A DNA stretch of 64,000 nt, taken from assembly GCF_010093595.1 (NCBI RefSeq), contig NW_022985471.1, forward strand, positions 171,793 to 235,792, given 5' to 3'. This DNA is from Mytilinidion resinicola (Eukaryota > Ascomycota > Dothideomycetes > Mytilinidiales > Mytilinidiaceae). The position numbers were made by a program, and so were the translations under genes. This document shows positions 20,742 through 33,416 of the stretch, piece by piece. The notes under the pieces were generated by a model. It had not been told where the DNA came from. It ran no database searches and saw only the letters and a program-made list of their open reading frames with translations. How positions within the stretch are numbered: the first letter of the stretch is position 1; each line of letters begins with the position of its first letter.

Positions 20742-23449
20742 CTAAGCCGCGCCCCCTAACCCCGCCGCATACGCCAAATACCACGTCCGACTTGCGCCTC
20801 CATCCAGATAAGTATAGTCAAAATCGTCCGCTGCAAAGAAATTATACGAACTGACCGGGTCTACCAGCGCCAGATTCGCATAAAGTATCCCCCTCCACCC
20901 TCCCTCAACTGTATCTGCGTAGCCGTTACCGAAATACGTGTCCCACTCTTCTTTTACGAAATTCTTGGTGCGTGTGTAGCTAGAGGACGGGTTCAACGGA
21001 ATCATGTGGATGCCCTGGATGTATTCAGGGTTGGTGCCGAAGTATGTTGTATGGTCGACTTTGTTTTCAAACAACTACATTCTCATCAGTATCCACTCTC
21101 AAAATGGAAAATTTGAAGGATGGGAACTCACAATCCCAGTGACTTTGTTGGGGATGAACTTCGCAGGCTGCACTTTATTCGTGCTTTCCAGCAAAAAGTA
21201 ATGCTGCAAGCTCCTAGCGTGCACGGCAAGCTGTAAATTTCCCCTCGCTTCCATGTTCGCATCCCCAATCACCGACCCCCACATCTTGATCGCATAGCTC
21301 GCGAATGCGTCCTCCGAGCTCGACTCCTCGTCTTTCCCGTCCCCGGATTCGAACAGCCCCTTCGCCCATGAGTGGCCGTGGAACCAGTCGAACGACCGCT
21401 GGAAGGGGAAGTATGGGTCGTCAGCGGACGGGTTCGCGTAGTCGCGCACGAGCATGTTGACCCAGGCTTTATTGTCGCCCTCGGTCAGCCAGCTGGGGTC
21501 GAGGTAGCCAATGACGGCGGCGGCGTAGACGAAATAGCCGTAGTGGAAGTGGTGGTCGTTGTAGACGGAATTGCCAAAGTCGACGCCTGTGTCGCCGGTG
21601 ATGTAGGCGCCGGTGGACACGGCGCCTTTCCAGACGGTGTCATATGCGAGGGGGTATTGTTGGGTGTTGTTTACGAAGACGTTGTAAACTGTTTGACGTT
21701 AGCATCGGGAAGGATGTTGATTGAAGGGGCGTCTTACCGTCTTTGAGTTTATCTAGTCCAGCTGCTGCAAGTGCAGAGTTGCCGGCCAGATCTTGCATCG
21801 TATAGATTACACCTGCAAATTTGGCGAGGCCCTTCCCGCTATAGTACATGCTGTCAAGAACCGACTGTGCAACGAAATCTTCGTTCAGCTCTGTCGCTGC
21901 AGCGTTGTTGATCGCCGTAATGGCTGCAGTGGATAGCTGGTTCCCAACAGTTCCTTGACCACCATTGCCGGTTGATTGCCACGGAGCGAATCCCATTTCC
22001 GTTGGAAGACTCCCTTCAATCATAGTGATGCTGTCAGCCATCACAGCTTTAGCGTTACCTTTCGTAATGGTCGTCATGTTAATATCAGTGAGCGCGTTGA
22101 AAGTCGTGTCGTCGAAAGAGTCGACGAGATGAGGAAGAGCGAACATAAGCAACGTCTGGTTCTGAATTCCTCCCTTCTCCCAAGCCAGCGTATAGCTTCC
22201 AGAGTTAGCATCGACCGACGCAGAGATCGAGGCGCTCAGCGCGAAAGATCCAGCGGACGCATCGTACGAACTCTCTCCACTTGTTCCGGCTGGGTTCTTC
22301 GCAACTTGGATAGAGCCTTGAAACTTCTCGGGTCCCAAAATCGTTGTGCTATTTTCGAGAGTAAATGGAGGTGCTCCGAGGCTACCGGTCGGGGTGGCAT
22401 AGAGAAGCCAGTCAGTACCATCATTGAGCACGATTTGGTACTTGAAAGTGACAGCATTAAGCTCGCCAACGTATTGCAACGTCTTGAAGAAAATCCCGCT
22501 CTGGAGAATTGGAGACCCTCCAGTGTAGACTGCGGTAACAAACCCCATCCCTTGAGCTAGGGGAAAGGTGATGATAGTCTCATCCTGCGCGGATGGGGCA
22601 AGGTTGACGTTTGCGGAGAAGCCCTGGAGGGTATCTGTCGAGAGGACAGTGGATTCTCCAAGTTCAGCTGCAGAGAAGATGATGGATTGTAGACCAATTG
22701 GGCCAATAAAGTACCGCGGAGGGTCGCCAGAATCCCATGCTAGTTGGCTTTGCTCAGTGTGCGAGACTGCTAGACCCCAGCTTTCAGCATTTCCTCCTCC
22801 TTTCGACCAGCTCACCGAATATGGTTGTGTCCATGTCGGATTGGATTGTCCGCCGAGGAAGAAGTTTGCGTAGAACTTGTTCGTCTCATAGGGGTTGTCT
22901 TGTGGGTATATGTTGAGCTGTTTTACAGGGTGATCGGATCGTTGCTTGATTTGCGCGGGTGGCGCATCCGTAGCAATTGGAACGAAGATGTTTGCAGAGG
23001 TTGGTCCAGTTGGGACTTGATGAAGAGGAACTAGAGTGGTGGTAGCAGGAGCTAAAGATCCTTCGGGCGATGGCTGGCTCGTGTTGATTGGAGAGCCAGT
23101 CTCGTGCCCAGAAGGGAGTGCTGTATTTACGGACTACACTCAAAAGGTCAGACATTGTGTACAGTAACTTGAACCAGGTTGTTTCGGATCGCTCTACGAT
23201 ATTTATTCCGGCCTATTGGGGGACAAGAAAATGAATGCTTACTCCGGTGACTGTGGGAACAATGGTAGGCTCCGCGGATTGCAGCGAGGAGAGAAGAACA
23301 CTGCTGTAGATTGTGGTGACTTCTACGCTGGACGATGGAAGAAGGCTTCTGGGGTCAAGAATCTCAGGGTCCCGCCTGATATCTCCGGCAGGACGACCAG
23401 ATATCAAGCTGGCGTGAAGAAGCGCCAAAAGCAAGCTGTGATTGACCAT
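20742..23449 (-). CDS. Secreted endo-1,3-beta-glucanase, glycoside hydrolase family 81
   Basis: An 830-residue predicted secreted enzyme that hydrolyses beta-1,3-glucan of the cell wall; the fungal homologues (Eng1/Acf2 type) act in cell separation, spore release or autolysis. Exons are 23449-23243, 23133-21738, 21688-21132 and 21074-20742; introns are 109, 49 and 57 nt. The N terminus is a signal peptide (MVNHSLLLALLHASLISG). A Ser/Thr/Pro-rich linker follows, then the GH81 domain from about residue 130 (NPYETNKFYANFFLGGQ) to the end. Catalytic-region hallmarks are VYNDHHFHYGYFVYAAA (about 576-590) with its Asp, and ESSSEDAFASYAIKMWG (about 654-670) with paired acidic residues. There is no GPI signal or binding module. 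Upstream, a TATA-like tract lies about 70 bp before the ATG. Family assignment is firm; the cellular role is inferred from relatives. Confidence 0.92.
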
Positions 23450-25515
23450 CTTGGCTTTGAAATGATTGAGAGTGATGAACGTAAAGTTGCTTCAAGCAAC
23501 TGCTGAAAAGAGTGTATATAAAAAAAGAGTGACTGTTGCTAAGAAGCAGCTAAGGAATGTAAAGGTGCCACCGAAAGAATGAAGTGGTACACCCGACGAC
23601 CACCAGCTATGGCGCACTCCCGTTTCTTTATCATGTCTTGAAGATTAAGCACGGGGCGTTAGAATGTTTCGCATTAAACAATTCAAAAGGTAAACGCACC
23701 CGGCGAATCAGAGTCTGACGTGATCACGATGCTCAAGGTGGTGGCGGGAGGCAGCGTGCAAGGGGCCGCCATCCCCGAAACAGAAGCACCCCGAGGATCA
23801 GGAACATCGCCGCACGGACTTCCCGGTGCGTCGAGGCAGGTGGTATCAGGGAAGTGGACGAAAGCAACTCCCAGGCCTTCGTAGACTCTCGTCGCCGTGG
23901 TACCTGAAGACTCTAGAAGCACGTCTTAGTGGGACAAGAAGTAAGCTCGTAACGGAAAATACTCTTGAGTACAGAGATTCCGAACTCTAACCGTTAGACG
24001 TGGCGAAGATCGAAAAAAAGACGCGCAAGAAACGACATGCAATTCAAAACATCAAACAAAGAGGTAGTTTTTCCTAGCAAATCAGAGACGCCTACAAGCA
24101 CCAGAAGAAGAGTGATTTGGCCTAGCTGTCACATGTGTCCCTGTAGAGATGGAGTAACATCGCGCTCGATCGGACACGGATGAAATGACGGGTGAAGGAC
24201 TAGATCTTGGGTCTGGGGTATTCCCAACTTGGGGAGACGTCACCCGTACATTTGGGCTCTAATTGGAAAGGAAAGGAGATGAAGAACCGCGACGATGAAC
24301 TGTATGAAAAATAGGCGCTGCCATAGAGTCGTGTACCGGAAAATTCTGTGTGCCAGCCCGCGTATGCCGTCTTCGAGAATGAAGGATGTGAAGAGGCCAC
24401 CGGTCTCAGCCTCTCAAAGGCGGAGGGTCCATGATGTGCAAGAGCCGAAGCCGCCAGGCAAGGGCCGTGACGGTGGTGATGTTTGAGGTTTGATGGATGC
24501 TGTTACAGATTTGAGGGCGCCGTCTAGGGAGGGCCAATCTTAGCACAAGAGCATGGATGGCTTCCCGCACCCTGCTCAGCCATCTCCCGCCCGACTGCCG
24601 GCATTCACAAGCCTCTTCTGCACTGACTGTGGAGAGGGATTCGGCAGACGCGAAATCCTGATGAATGAGACCCGTTTCACAGGCTCGTTGTGGGCGATCA
24701 GTTGACAAGCTGACAGGTACGTTACTCGACGACGGTTGCACTAAGGCGATTGCTACAACCGCCACCACCTCATCAGCACCTTTGTGCGACTGGTAGAGAG
24801 GTACAAACTGCCACTTGAACGATTCCGATCTCGAGACTCTTGTGCCCTAGCAACCATGAGCTGCCGTCTTGCCTCGGGCGTCCAGACCGGTCTCTGCCTC
24901 CACCACCATAAGCCAGAGCCGATGAACTCGATCAGTATATTGGCGGTCTAATGCTCTTTCCGGATTTCGCATCTCAAGCAGTCGAAACACTTTCCATATT
25001 TACGTGGCAATTCGGATCCGGTCCCCTCGGAGAGACACTTCGTATTTTGGCCCTCCCAAATATCTTCTAGGAACTGGAACCTAACTCTGTAGGTCAACAG
25101 GCGACTCCAATCTCGGTTAGCGCGATATTTTTAGGACCCTGCAGCCGACGACGTCAGACTTCCACCATTTCAAAACTTTCACCTTTTATGCCTGGGCCTC
25201 GAACTTTTCCTGGCTTACTCTGAGGGACCCGACTGATGAGATAACACGTTCGAAACGATAGCATCAACAGTCGTCTTGGAAAAGCAATCTCTGCCACTTC
25301 AGCTGATGCGTGGTGCTTTTTCGAGGTTTCTGAAGGCCGTCCAACTAACGAATACTGTGTACTCCACTTACACATGACCTTTGGTTTTGAAGCTTCCCAA
25401 TTGTTTGATCACCTCTTTAAACCTCCTGTGCATTCGTAAGAGCAAGCTGGACAAAGACGATACCAATAGACTCATACCACCAAACTCCACGCCTAATTCA
25501 TCTGAACGGATCAGG
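23450..25515. other. Intergenic, no supported gene
   Basis: The 2-kb divergent spacer between the GH81 and Rtg2 genes has only short open frames. The best is 23683-23922 on the minus strand (79 codons, cysteine-containing), which has no clear start exon. No repeat or RNA gene is recognised. Confidence 0.5.
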
Positions 25516-27340
25516 ATGGGGAACTCGGAAAACCCAGACTATTATGGTCTCGTAGATATGGGAAGGTAGGCTTCAATTTTCCTTTGGCTTCTCAGTCAAT
25601 ATCTCTTTTTCTCAAAAACTTCATCTTCGCTTCATCCCCTCCATTCTATTCTTCTTCTATCAACCTTTTTCAACATCAACATCACCCTCTCAATTAACAC
25701 ACAACCCCAGTAACGGCATCCGTTTCTCTATAACCTCCCTCGCGCCCCAAACCCGCCGCATCCTCCCAACCATCTACGTCGACCGCGCCGCCATTTCTCT
25801 CTACGACGCCCAGTACCCCCCCGGCACCTCGACCCGCGTCCCCATCTCCGCCTCTACCATCACCGCCGTCATCCACTCCATCCTGCGCTTCAAATCCACC
25901 TGCACCGACTACGGCGTGCCCCCCTCCCAAATCCGCCTCCTCGCCACCGAAGCCACCCGCACCGCGCCCAACTCCTCTGCCTTCCGGGACCAGATCCATG
26001 ACGAAACAGGCTGGACCGTCGAACTCCTCCCCAAAGAAGAAGAAGGCCGCATAGGCGCCTACGGCGTCGCAAGCAGCTACAGCGCCGTCCACGGCCTGGT
26101 CATGGACCTCGGCGGCGGCAGCACCCAGCTCACCTGGCTGACCACCAGCTCGGGAGAAATCCAAATGAGCCCAAAGGGCTCGATCAGCATGCCCTACGGC
26201 GCGGCCGCCCTCACCCGCGAACTCTCCTCCGCCTCCTCCCACGCCGCCTACCGCGAAAAGGTCACCGCCGACCTCAAATCCGCCGTCGCGTCGCTCGCCA
26301 TCCCCCCCGCCCTCCTCCACGCCCCCGCCGGCCTCGCCCTCTACCTCAGCGGCGGCGGCTTCCGCGGCTGGGGCTTCGTGCTCATGGCCGCGCACGCCAT
26401 CACGCCCTACCCGATCCCCATCATCAACGGGCTGCACGTCACGACCGCCGCCTTCCACGACACGGCCGCCGTCACGGCCGCCGTGCAGCTCGCGTCCGCC
26501 GACTCCACGCCCGCCATCTTCCGCGTCTCGGCGCGCCGCGCGAGCCAGGTCCCCGCCGTCGCGTTCCTCGTCTCCTGCCTCGCCGACGCCCTGCCCGCCA
26601 TCAACCACGTGTACTTCGCCCAGGGCGGCGTGCGCGAGGGCATGCACTTCGCCTCGCTCACCCCCAGCGAGCGCGCGGCGGACCCGCTCGTCGTCGCGAC
26701 GCGGGACCACGCGCCGCCGGACGTCGGCGAGCTGGTCGCGCTGCTGCAAGCCGCCGCGCCGGGCAGCCCGCTGCCCGCGGCTATGATCACGGCGTTTGCG
26801 CAGGCGCTGTACGCGCACGCGGCGCTGCCGAAGGATATCTGCGCGGGCGCGGCGCTGCGGGCGACGACGACGGGCGCGTGGGCGGGCACGCACGGGGTCA
26901 GCCATGAGGAGCGGGCGGTGCTGGCGTTGTTGCTGTGTGAGCGGCATGGAGGCATGAGCCGGATCAGCCCGAGCGAGCAGGAGTTCTACGGGCGCATTGT
27001 GCGGCTGGCGCCGGAGGGGTGGGCGTGGTGGTGCATGTATGTGGGCCGCGTGGCGGGGGTGGTGGCGAGCGTGTATCCGGCGGGGGTGGTGCCGAGGGGG
27101 TATCCGGGCGGGGCGGCGGTGAGGCAGAGGAGGTTGGTGGTGCGGGCCGCGTGGGGATATGGGAAGGGGAAGAGCGTGTTGGGGGTGGATTTTGGGGTCG
27201 AGGGGGTTGCGGGGTGGGATGAGGGGTTCCAGAAGGCGGTTAAGGGGGTGGAGAAGGTGGGGAAGAGGAAGAATTGGGTCGGGGGTTGGACGGGGTGGAA
27301 GGTTGATGTTACGGTGGATGGGGAAGCGTTTGAGGGATGA
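25516..27340 (+). CDS. RTG2: Rtg2-like retrograde regulator, Ppx/GppA phosphatase fold
   Basis: A 559-residue protein of the actin-like ATPase / exopolyphosphatase superfamily. In yeast Rtg2 carries the signal from dysfunctional mitochondria and links it to glutamate supply; the function in filamentous fungi is less known. Exon 1 (25516-25565) encodes MGNSENPDYYGLVDMG and joins exon 2 (25711-27340) across a 145-nt intron, rebuilding the phosphate-1 motif VDMGSNGIRFSI. The phosphate-2 motif is GLVMDLGGGSTQLTWL. The Ppx/GppA domain covers about residues 8-330 and is followed by a C-terminal helical region. Exon 2 is extremely GC-rich at third positions from 25.72 to about 26.95 kb, which leaves an antisense frame open for 417 codons. 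Two hydrophobic-rich Ala tracts are visible near GAAALTREL. The start was chosen because it is the last ATG that gives the conserved N terminus. Confidence 0.88.
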
Positions 27341-28048
27341 GAGGTTCTTCTTGAAAGGGGGTTGGTGGTAATGACTTGCCTTGACACGCTGGGTATTCGA
27401 TACTGGATTGAACTGGAGTTAGTAAACTGTTAGATGAAATCAACACGAGACAATAGGGCAATCGAGTACAAGAAAACCAATACCCATCATTAACAAGCAG
27501 CCCGACCCCTCCCCAAGAGCTTCCATCCTAAGCTAGGACTACCCAAACGCACCTAAAGCAGATCAAAGCCAATATCAAACCAAGAAAAGACACAGAAACC
27601 CTAGACAAACCACGACTAAACAAGACCCAAGGCTCTGCTTCGATGCGTACAAGCAGCCAGACCCAGAACCCAGACAACTGGAGTATATATGTACGCTGTG
27701 CCCTGTGGTATACGTCGAATGCCCTTGTCTTTGCTTCATCCATTCCGCTCCATTCTCCCAACCCAACCAACCAGCCTATCCCACACCGTGTTGTTCAGAG
27801 AACCCAAAACCAGACAAATCCGATATCATAGAAACAAGGAAACAAGAAAACCCCGTACCGGAGAAAAAGCATATACCCCTGTAAAGAAGAAAAGGAAAAG
27901 AAGCTCGTGATGGATGACAAAGCTACGCGTCCTTGACTGTGTGTTCGTAGTGTAGTGACATGTACCGATATACCCCCTTCGCTCCGACAGCACCCGCAAC
28001 GCCCCATATCGAGATACGACGACAGCGATTAGATCGTTGGAGATACGT
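27341..28048. other. Convergent intergenic region
   Basis: It lies between the 3' ends of the Rtg2 gene and the basic-protein gene. It is A-rich on the plus strand at 27800-27910 (gaaacaaggaaacaagaaaa). No gene is seen. Confidence 0.5.
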
Positions 28049-28663
28049 TTAGGCCTTGGCCTTGGTCTTTGGGGCGGCTTTCTTCGTGGTGGTGGACTTG
28101 GCCTTGGTGGTGCCGGCGGCCTGGGAGGGGTGTTAGCGATGGGGAGAAGAGCGGGAAGAAGCGCAAGAATTTAGGGAGAGGAAAGAAAATGAAGAGAAGA
28201 CGGGGAGGAACAATAACAAGACGTATAGAAGGAACAAAAACACAAAGCACTGCATGTCGAGGCAGCCACACGCGCAGCTCCCCCAAAATCATAACAAGCC
28301 TACCCTCCCCCCCACACACGCGCCTCCCCACAAGGAAAACCACCACTGAACAAATCGAAATACCGCGAAGCGCGAAAAGACCCAACTAACCTTCTTCGCG
28401 GGCTTGCCCTCAACCTTGGCCTCAGTCTTCAGCACCGCGCCGTTGACCTTATCCGCAGCCGCCTTGACCGGCGTCTTCTTCTTCACCACCTTCTTCTCGG
28501 CCGCCGGCTTCGTCACCCGCCCCGTCGACACCTTCTTCGCGCGCGGCTTCGACGTATTGGCCTTGCTCGCGGCCCCCGTCGTCTTCTTGCCCGTCACGGC
28601 CTCTTCGATCTTGGGAAAGACGCGCGGCTTCGCGTTGCCCGTCTTAGCGCGCGTGGTGGCCAT
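28049..28663 (-). CDS. Small Lys/Ala/Pro-rich basic protein, histone H1 tail-like
   Basis: A 114-residue, strongly basic protein from two exons, 28663-28391 and 28120-28049, split by a 270-nt intron. It starts MATTRAKTGNAKPRVFPKIE and consists mainly of Lys, Ala, Thr, Pro and Val (KKVVKKKTPVKAAADKV; TTKKAAPKTKAKA at the end). This composition matches C-terminal tails of linker histones and other nucleic-acid-binding basic proteins. No globular H5 domain is present, so it is not a complete histone H1. A nuclear location is likely. The splice junction joins PAKK to AAGTTKAK in the same composition, which supports the model. Confidence 0.65.
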
Positions 28664-29659
28664 TGCTATTTTTTACTTGGAGTTGGAGCTGGGAGAGTAG
28701 AGAATAGCAGTAATCGGTAGCTAGAGCTGCAGAGGGCGTTTTGGTGGTGGGCGGGTGAACTAAGGTATGTCGTGTTAGTTGAAGTGTGCAAGTTGGACGT
28801 CGGGCGGCAGGGCGGCGGGCGCAAATGAGCTGGTGAGCGGAAACGTCAACAAGCCGCGATATCACGCACCTCGCGACGCTTTCCGCGCAAGAAAGCTGGA
28901 GGGATAGGATGACTGGGCCCTGGCGACCGCGTTAGAGCAGGCCCGGGGAGCTGGCGAGCGCGTCGTGTGGAAAGCGCTGCGAAATACGATGCGAAGACGA
29001 GTGGGCGGGCCGCGCGACGAACGAGCCAAAACCATAACAACAGGACGGTAGACACGTAGAAAACAGTGAGCAAAAGCTGACATACCTTTGCGTAAGAGTG
29101 TGCGACTGGAGATCAAGCTCTACCTGGTTAATAGCTGCGGTGTTGGGCGTTGGGTGCTGGAGTGTTGTGGTGCGAAGGTGGGAGAAGAAGGCGGGCAATC
29201 GAGGGAGGAGGTGCTGCAGCTGGCCCTCTAGCGAACTTGCAAGACCTGGTTTCATGACAGCACAACAACACCGCCTTAGGTAGCCTGGCGAGCTATCAGG
29301 GCTGCCAAATTGATTAACTTACATCTCGTTTCATATTCCGAAAGTCTATCGCCGCACTGCAGACAGCAGCAAGCGGGTTTACACAGTTCCCATCTCGACC
29401 ACCCACACTTCCAATCACATAGCCCACATAGTAAAAGACGTCAAAATGGTTCATATTATAGGCGCTGGCAATTACTTTTAATTTCAACTGTGCCGCCTCC
29501 ACAGCCTTTCCTCGAAGCGCCTGCGCGATTGAGGCGCAAGCAATCCACCATCCAGTCCCCGAGGACTGCCGCAGTAAACTCCGAATGAAACTCTAGTTTC
29601 CCGATCCTCCAACGCCGAAGTACGAACATTGAATAGTCGAGAGAAGTTTGCAAAAGTTT
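28664..29659. other. Intergenic, no gene seen
   Basis: One kilobase between two minus-strand genes. It should hold the promoter and leader of the basic-protein gene and the 3' end of the GDH gene. The short open frames on both strands have no recognisable product. Confidence 0.5.
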
Positions 29660-32600
29660 CTACTTCTGTATCATCGCCATGCGCTTGTTCATGCTGTCAT
29701 CTTGTTAGCTTCGTTCACACCTTCCAGGAATAAAGACTTACAATGCGAAGAAGGCAAATTGGCTCGCCGAAATGCCGTAGCTATACACAAATCGGCTGGC
29801 TAGGTAGCTGCCAAAGATGGCGCGAAGGTAATTGTCGGGAACCTGTAGTATCGTGAGCTGAATCCTCGAGTCCAGTCTTCTGCACTGCACTTACCCGCTC
29901 CATAATCGTCTCCAATCCGATCTTCTCAACCAACAATTTCGGCAGGGCATCCCTCAAGACAGACTTCCTGAGATCGATGTTCTCCCACAGCTCCGTTCCT
30001 TGAAGCTCCTCGTCGAGTTTCGTAATCGCGATACTCAATGTGTCACTGAGTATGCTCCTCAGCTCGCCGGTGGACTGGTGCTCCCTCCAGATCGCCTCAA
30101 ACTCCAGTGCCGCGTTGTTCTGGATGGTTTTCTGGACTTGCTTTACGTACTCCTTGTAAAACTCGGGCACGGTGCCGTCTTCGCGGACGCACATGTGCTC
30201 AATGAAGCCAGCATCGTCAAAACACAGCGATGCAAGAACCTCGAGGGATGACGACGTGACACCGCCTTTGTTGGCTGAGGCATCCTTGTAGAGAATGCAA
30301 CCAGCTTTCTCGAGACGCAGCTTTGCGTCTTGCGTTATGAAGAGATTGGCTCCCTCCACGATGTACGGGATGGTTGATTTTCCATCAACAATGAGCTTGC
30401 TAGCAGAGCTCAGATCAATGGACTCTGGGCGACCGCCGCAAGGCACGAACATGTCGTAATTTGAGCCACCGCGGAGGTGGAAGGTGTTGCGGAATGATGT
30501 GCCGTTGTAGACGACTTCTCCAGAAGGCAGCTTGACGTTGTTTTCGTCGACAAGAACGCGATACCCTTCCGAGGAGAGCTTTGAAATGTCGAACTCCTGA
30601 ATCATGACGCGCTTTTTTGCCAGACGAATCAGTTCATCATGATTGATGCCCTTGGGATCCACGAGCACACCAGATCCGTCCACAATAGCCGTATACAGCT
30701 CATTGCCCAAGAGAATTTCGTTCGATCCAAGATCACCGTCTGGCCCACCAGTCTGGAGCTTACGGACTTTGCTGGGATCGAGGTTGAGTTTGCGGTAAAT
30801 ACCAAGCACAAACTCCCGAACTGAGAGTGTAGTCATGCCATAGTGGTCGTGGGGAATGCCTCCCAATTTCGGGCTCTTGCCAGTGAAGAAGGATTTCCAC
30901 CAGGGCGCGCCACGAATTCTAGCATGCTCAGTAGCCCAATCCACGAGATCTGCTGTGTTCTCATCAGGGCCCATGAACAAAATCTCTTCCTTTCCGTGAA
31001 GATCCACGATCGGGTCCTTGATACCAGGGCTGGTAGGAGGGAGGAGGAGATCTAGCACACTGTCGATGTACTTCTCGAACGCAACTCTAGCCTTGTCTTG
31101 ATGGTGAACGTCGAGCAGAATAACACCTTTCGAACCACCTTCAGGGATGTCCTTGTTCTTCCGCTGCTGGGTGTTTGCAAGATTGTAGTTCTCATCAAAC
31201 AACGAACGAGCGTTGATAGCGTAAGCTTCTTGGCTGCGAGACTTGACGATTCGAATACCACCACGAGCGATATCGCGGAAGCGGAGATGGAAGCCACGGA
31301 ATTCGGAGCTGATGACCAAGAACATGCCATACAAAGGCTGTGGGTATTCTGAGATTGGTAGGAAGGTCGGGTTCAGACGGAAGCTCAGAGCAACCTTAGT
31401 GGGCGTATAGAAGTTAGTCTTTAGGACGGAATTGTTGAAGACATTGAAGGCACTCATGACCATGCCGTGGTGCTCGTTGACCACGGCTTTGTTGAGCATG
31501 TCTCGCTGCTCATCGTCGCTGAGGACCTTGTCGATCTGAAGACGGAGATAGCTGAGCGTCGGGATGAAGTCATCTTGGGAACCCCTCGTCTGCACGTAGT
31601 GCGTGCTCGCAAATGAAAGATACAAGGAGTGCACCAAATCTGGGTACTGGTTGATGATCTCCAGGATATAGTCAGCTGTGAAAGTTTCCGCGCGTAGGCG
31701 ACGCTTCAGCTTGGAGAGAAGCTCTGCGTGTACGCTGTTGCTCGGGTCCAAGACAGATGCGAGTGTGGTGTATTCCGAACCAAGCCGGTTCAGGAAGTGT
31801 GAGACAAACACCCAGACGCAATGGGCGTAGATGGTCTCCTGTAGACTCAATCTTCCTGTCGCGAAGTGCGCCTGGAACTTGTTCTGAGGAATGCAGTAAA
31901 GAAGAGAGACCTCCTTGATGATTTGATGAATAGAGGCCTCGATGGGCGGGTATCTCGAGTTCGCCGCGGCTCCGGCCACGGGTCGGAGATATACCGACAT
32001 GACAGTAAAGCCATTGGAGAACTGCTCCACGTATTTCCTCGAAGACGTCAGTCCGTAGTAGTGGTAGAGATCGCTCAGAGCGCTGAACAGGCCCAGGGCG
32101 GAGCCTTGCTTATAAGCAAGAACAAGTCTCTTCTCCCGGGACCCCTGGATGTCGAAGTACTCTATGACCGGACCAGTCCGCTCAACAGCATTCTCAATCG
32201 CTTGTTGGTATATCGCTTTGGTGTTCTTTGTGGCCTTTTGCAAGAATCGCTTCTCGCCAATCTTCTCCAAGTCCGTTTCCGTCGGGCTCGGGTTCTTCTC
32301 TACGAAGTCGCACTCGTAGACGAAGTAGCACCGAAGCTGCTGTCCATTCTGTTCCTTAGTGCCGCTGCCGGGGAGGGGGCTCGCTGAGCGGAAGCTCTCC
32401 ACGCGGTATGTTGCGCTTCCCTGCGATCCGTTCAAGTATTTCTCGTCGATGCGTTGTTCGTAGCGAGGCCCATCCACAACAGAGACACCGGGCTTGCTGG
32501 TGTCAATGTATACGGCATGGTCGACGGCCTCCTTGTCGAGACGGATCTCTAGTCGCTTGTCGTCGCGGGCATACGCCGCTACTTTGGCAGCATAGAGGGA

Positions 32601-32985
32601 GTGGATGTGATTTATGACGCTAGAAACCATTAGCATAGCCACCAAAGAGCACTCTGAGCGCTTACGTTTCCACCGTCTCGGTTGAAAAGTACATGTCGTC
32701 AATCCCAAGCTCGTTGTAGAACCAAGTAGTCTCAGATTCAACAAAGTCCGGGGGAATGAAGCCCTTGTCTTCTATTCCGTCCATAACCGCCTCCATCTGC
32801 TTGTCCTTGCCCTCAAACTTGGGAGCAACATATCCGGAGCCTTCCTGAGGAAGTACCCGCGGTGTAGACGTGCCGGGTACGCTCAGGTGTGTAGGTAGAG
32901 GGGAGGGCTGGCGGCCGGGAGTCCGGATGACTTGGTCCAGGAGCTTGTTCTGGACCTGGAGGCCATTGACTGGTGTGGAAGCCAT
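29660..32985 (-). CDS. GDH2: NAD-specific glutamate dehydrogenase, large type
   Basis: A 1,059-residue enzyme that oxidatively deaminates glutamate to 2-oxoglutarate and ammonium with NAD; the family's role is catabolic. Exons are 32985-32666, 32619-29895, 29842-29742 and 29693-29660, with introns of 46, 52 and 48 nt. The start MASTPVNGLQVQNKLLDQV and the end QFAFFAFMNKRMAMIQ fit the fungal family, whose length is near 1,040. Visible catalytic-core motifs are IRIVKSRSQEAYAIN, PEGGSKGVILLD with the active-site Lys, LFMGPDENTADLVDWA, GGIPHDHYGMTT, and the dinucleotide-binding TGGPDGDLGSNEIL. The last exon has only 34 nt. The unspliced long frame ends in an artificial tail; the two 3' introns restore the conserved C terminus. 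An allantoinase gene lies upstream on the same strand. Confidence 0.95.
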
Positions 32986-33368
32986 AGTGATGGTATGTGG
33001 GAGTGTTTTGGGTGGTTTTGAGGGTGTAAAGAGGATGGTAGGTGAATTGGAAGTTAGTGGGAGGATAAGACCACCGCTTGTACAGGAATCCTTTGGGTGG
33101 GGTGGTTTCAAGAGCCCAGCGCAACGACGATTGCTGGCCTGTTTCGTCGGCAATTGAGGTGGATTCAGCGGCGTAATAGACCCTATAGCGTGAATTAGTT
33201 AGTGAGTGCAGAAAAAGGCGTAGAAGTCGCGGAGAAGCGGTGCTTTTCAAGCTCCTCAGCCCCTCGTGCTGATCCTGTAGTAAGGCAGTGCTTAAAATAA
33301 GGCCATGACGCAGGTCGCACAGCTGGGCAGGGGACCTCCCAGATGCGGAACGAGACAAGCTTCGCGGC

Positions 33369-33416
33369 GATATGGATTGCGACGATATGGATTGCGACGA
33401 TATGGATTGCGACGAT
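33369..33416 (+). repeat. 15-bp tandem repeat, three copies
   Basis: The unit gatatggattgcgac occurs three times head to tail and a fourth begins. It lies about 390 bp upstream of the GDH start codon. Confidence 0.9.

Noticed and set aside
23683..23922. 79-codon minus frame with spaced cysteines, considered as a small secreted protein
   Set aside because: No signal peptide or convincing first exon upstream; the only possible start region (about 24.0 kb) does not splice in clearly.
25694..26947. 417-codon open frame on the minus strand
   Set aside because: It is antisense to the Rtg2 gene, its product is Arg/Gly/Ala low complexity, and it is explained by the extreme third-position GC of the sense gene.
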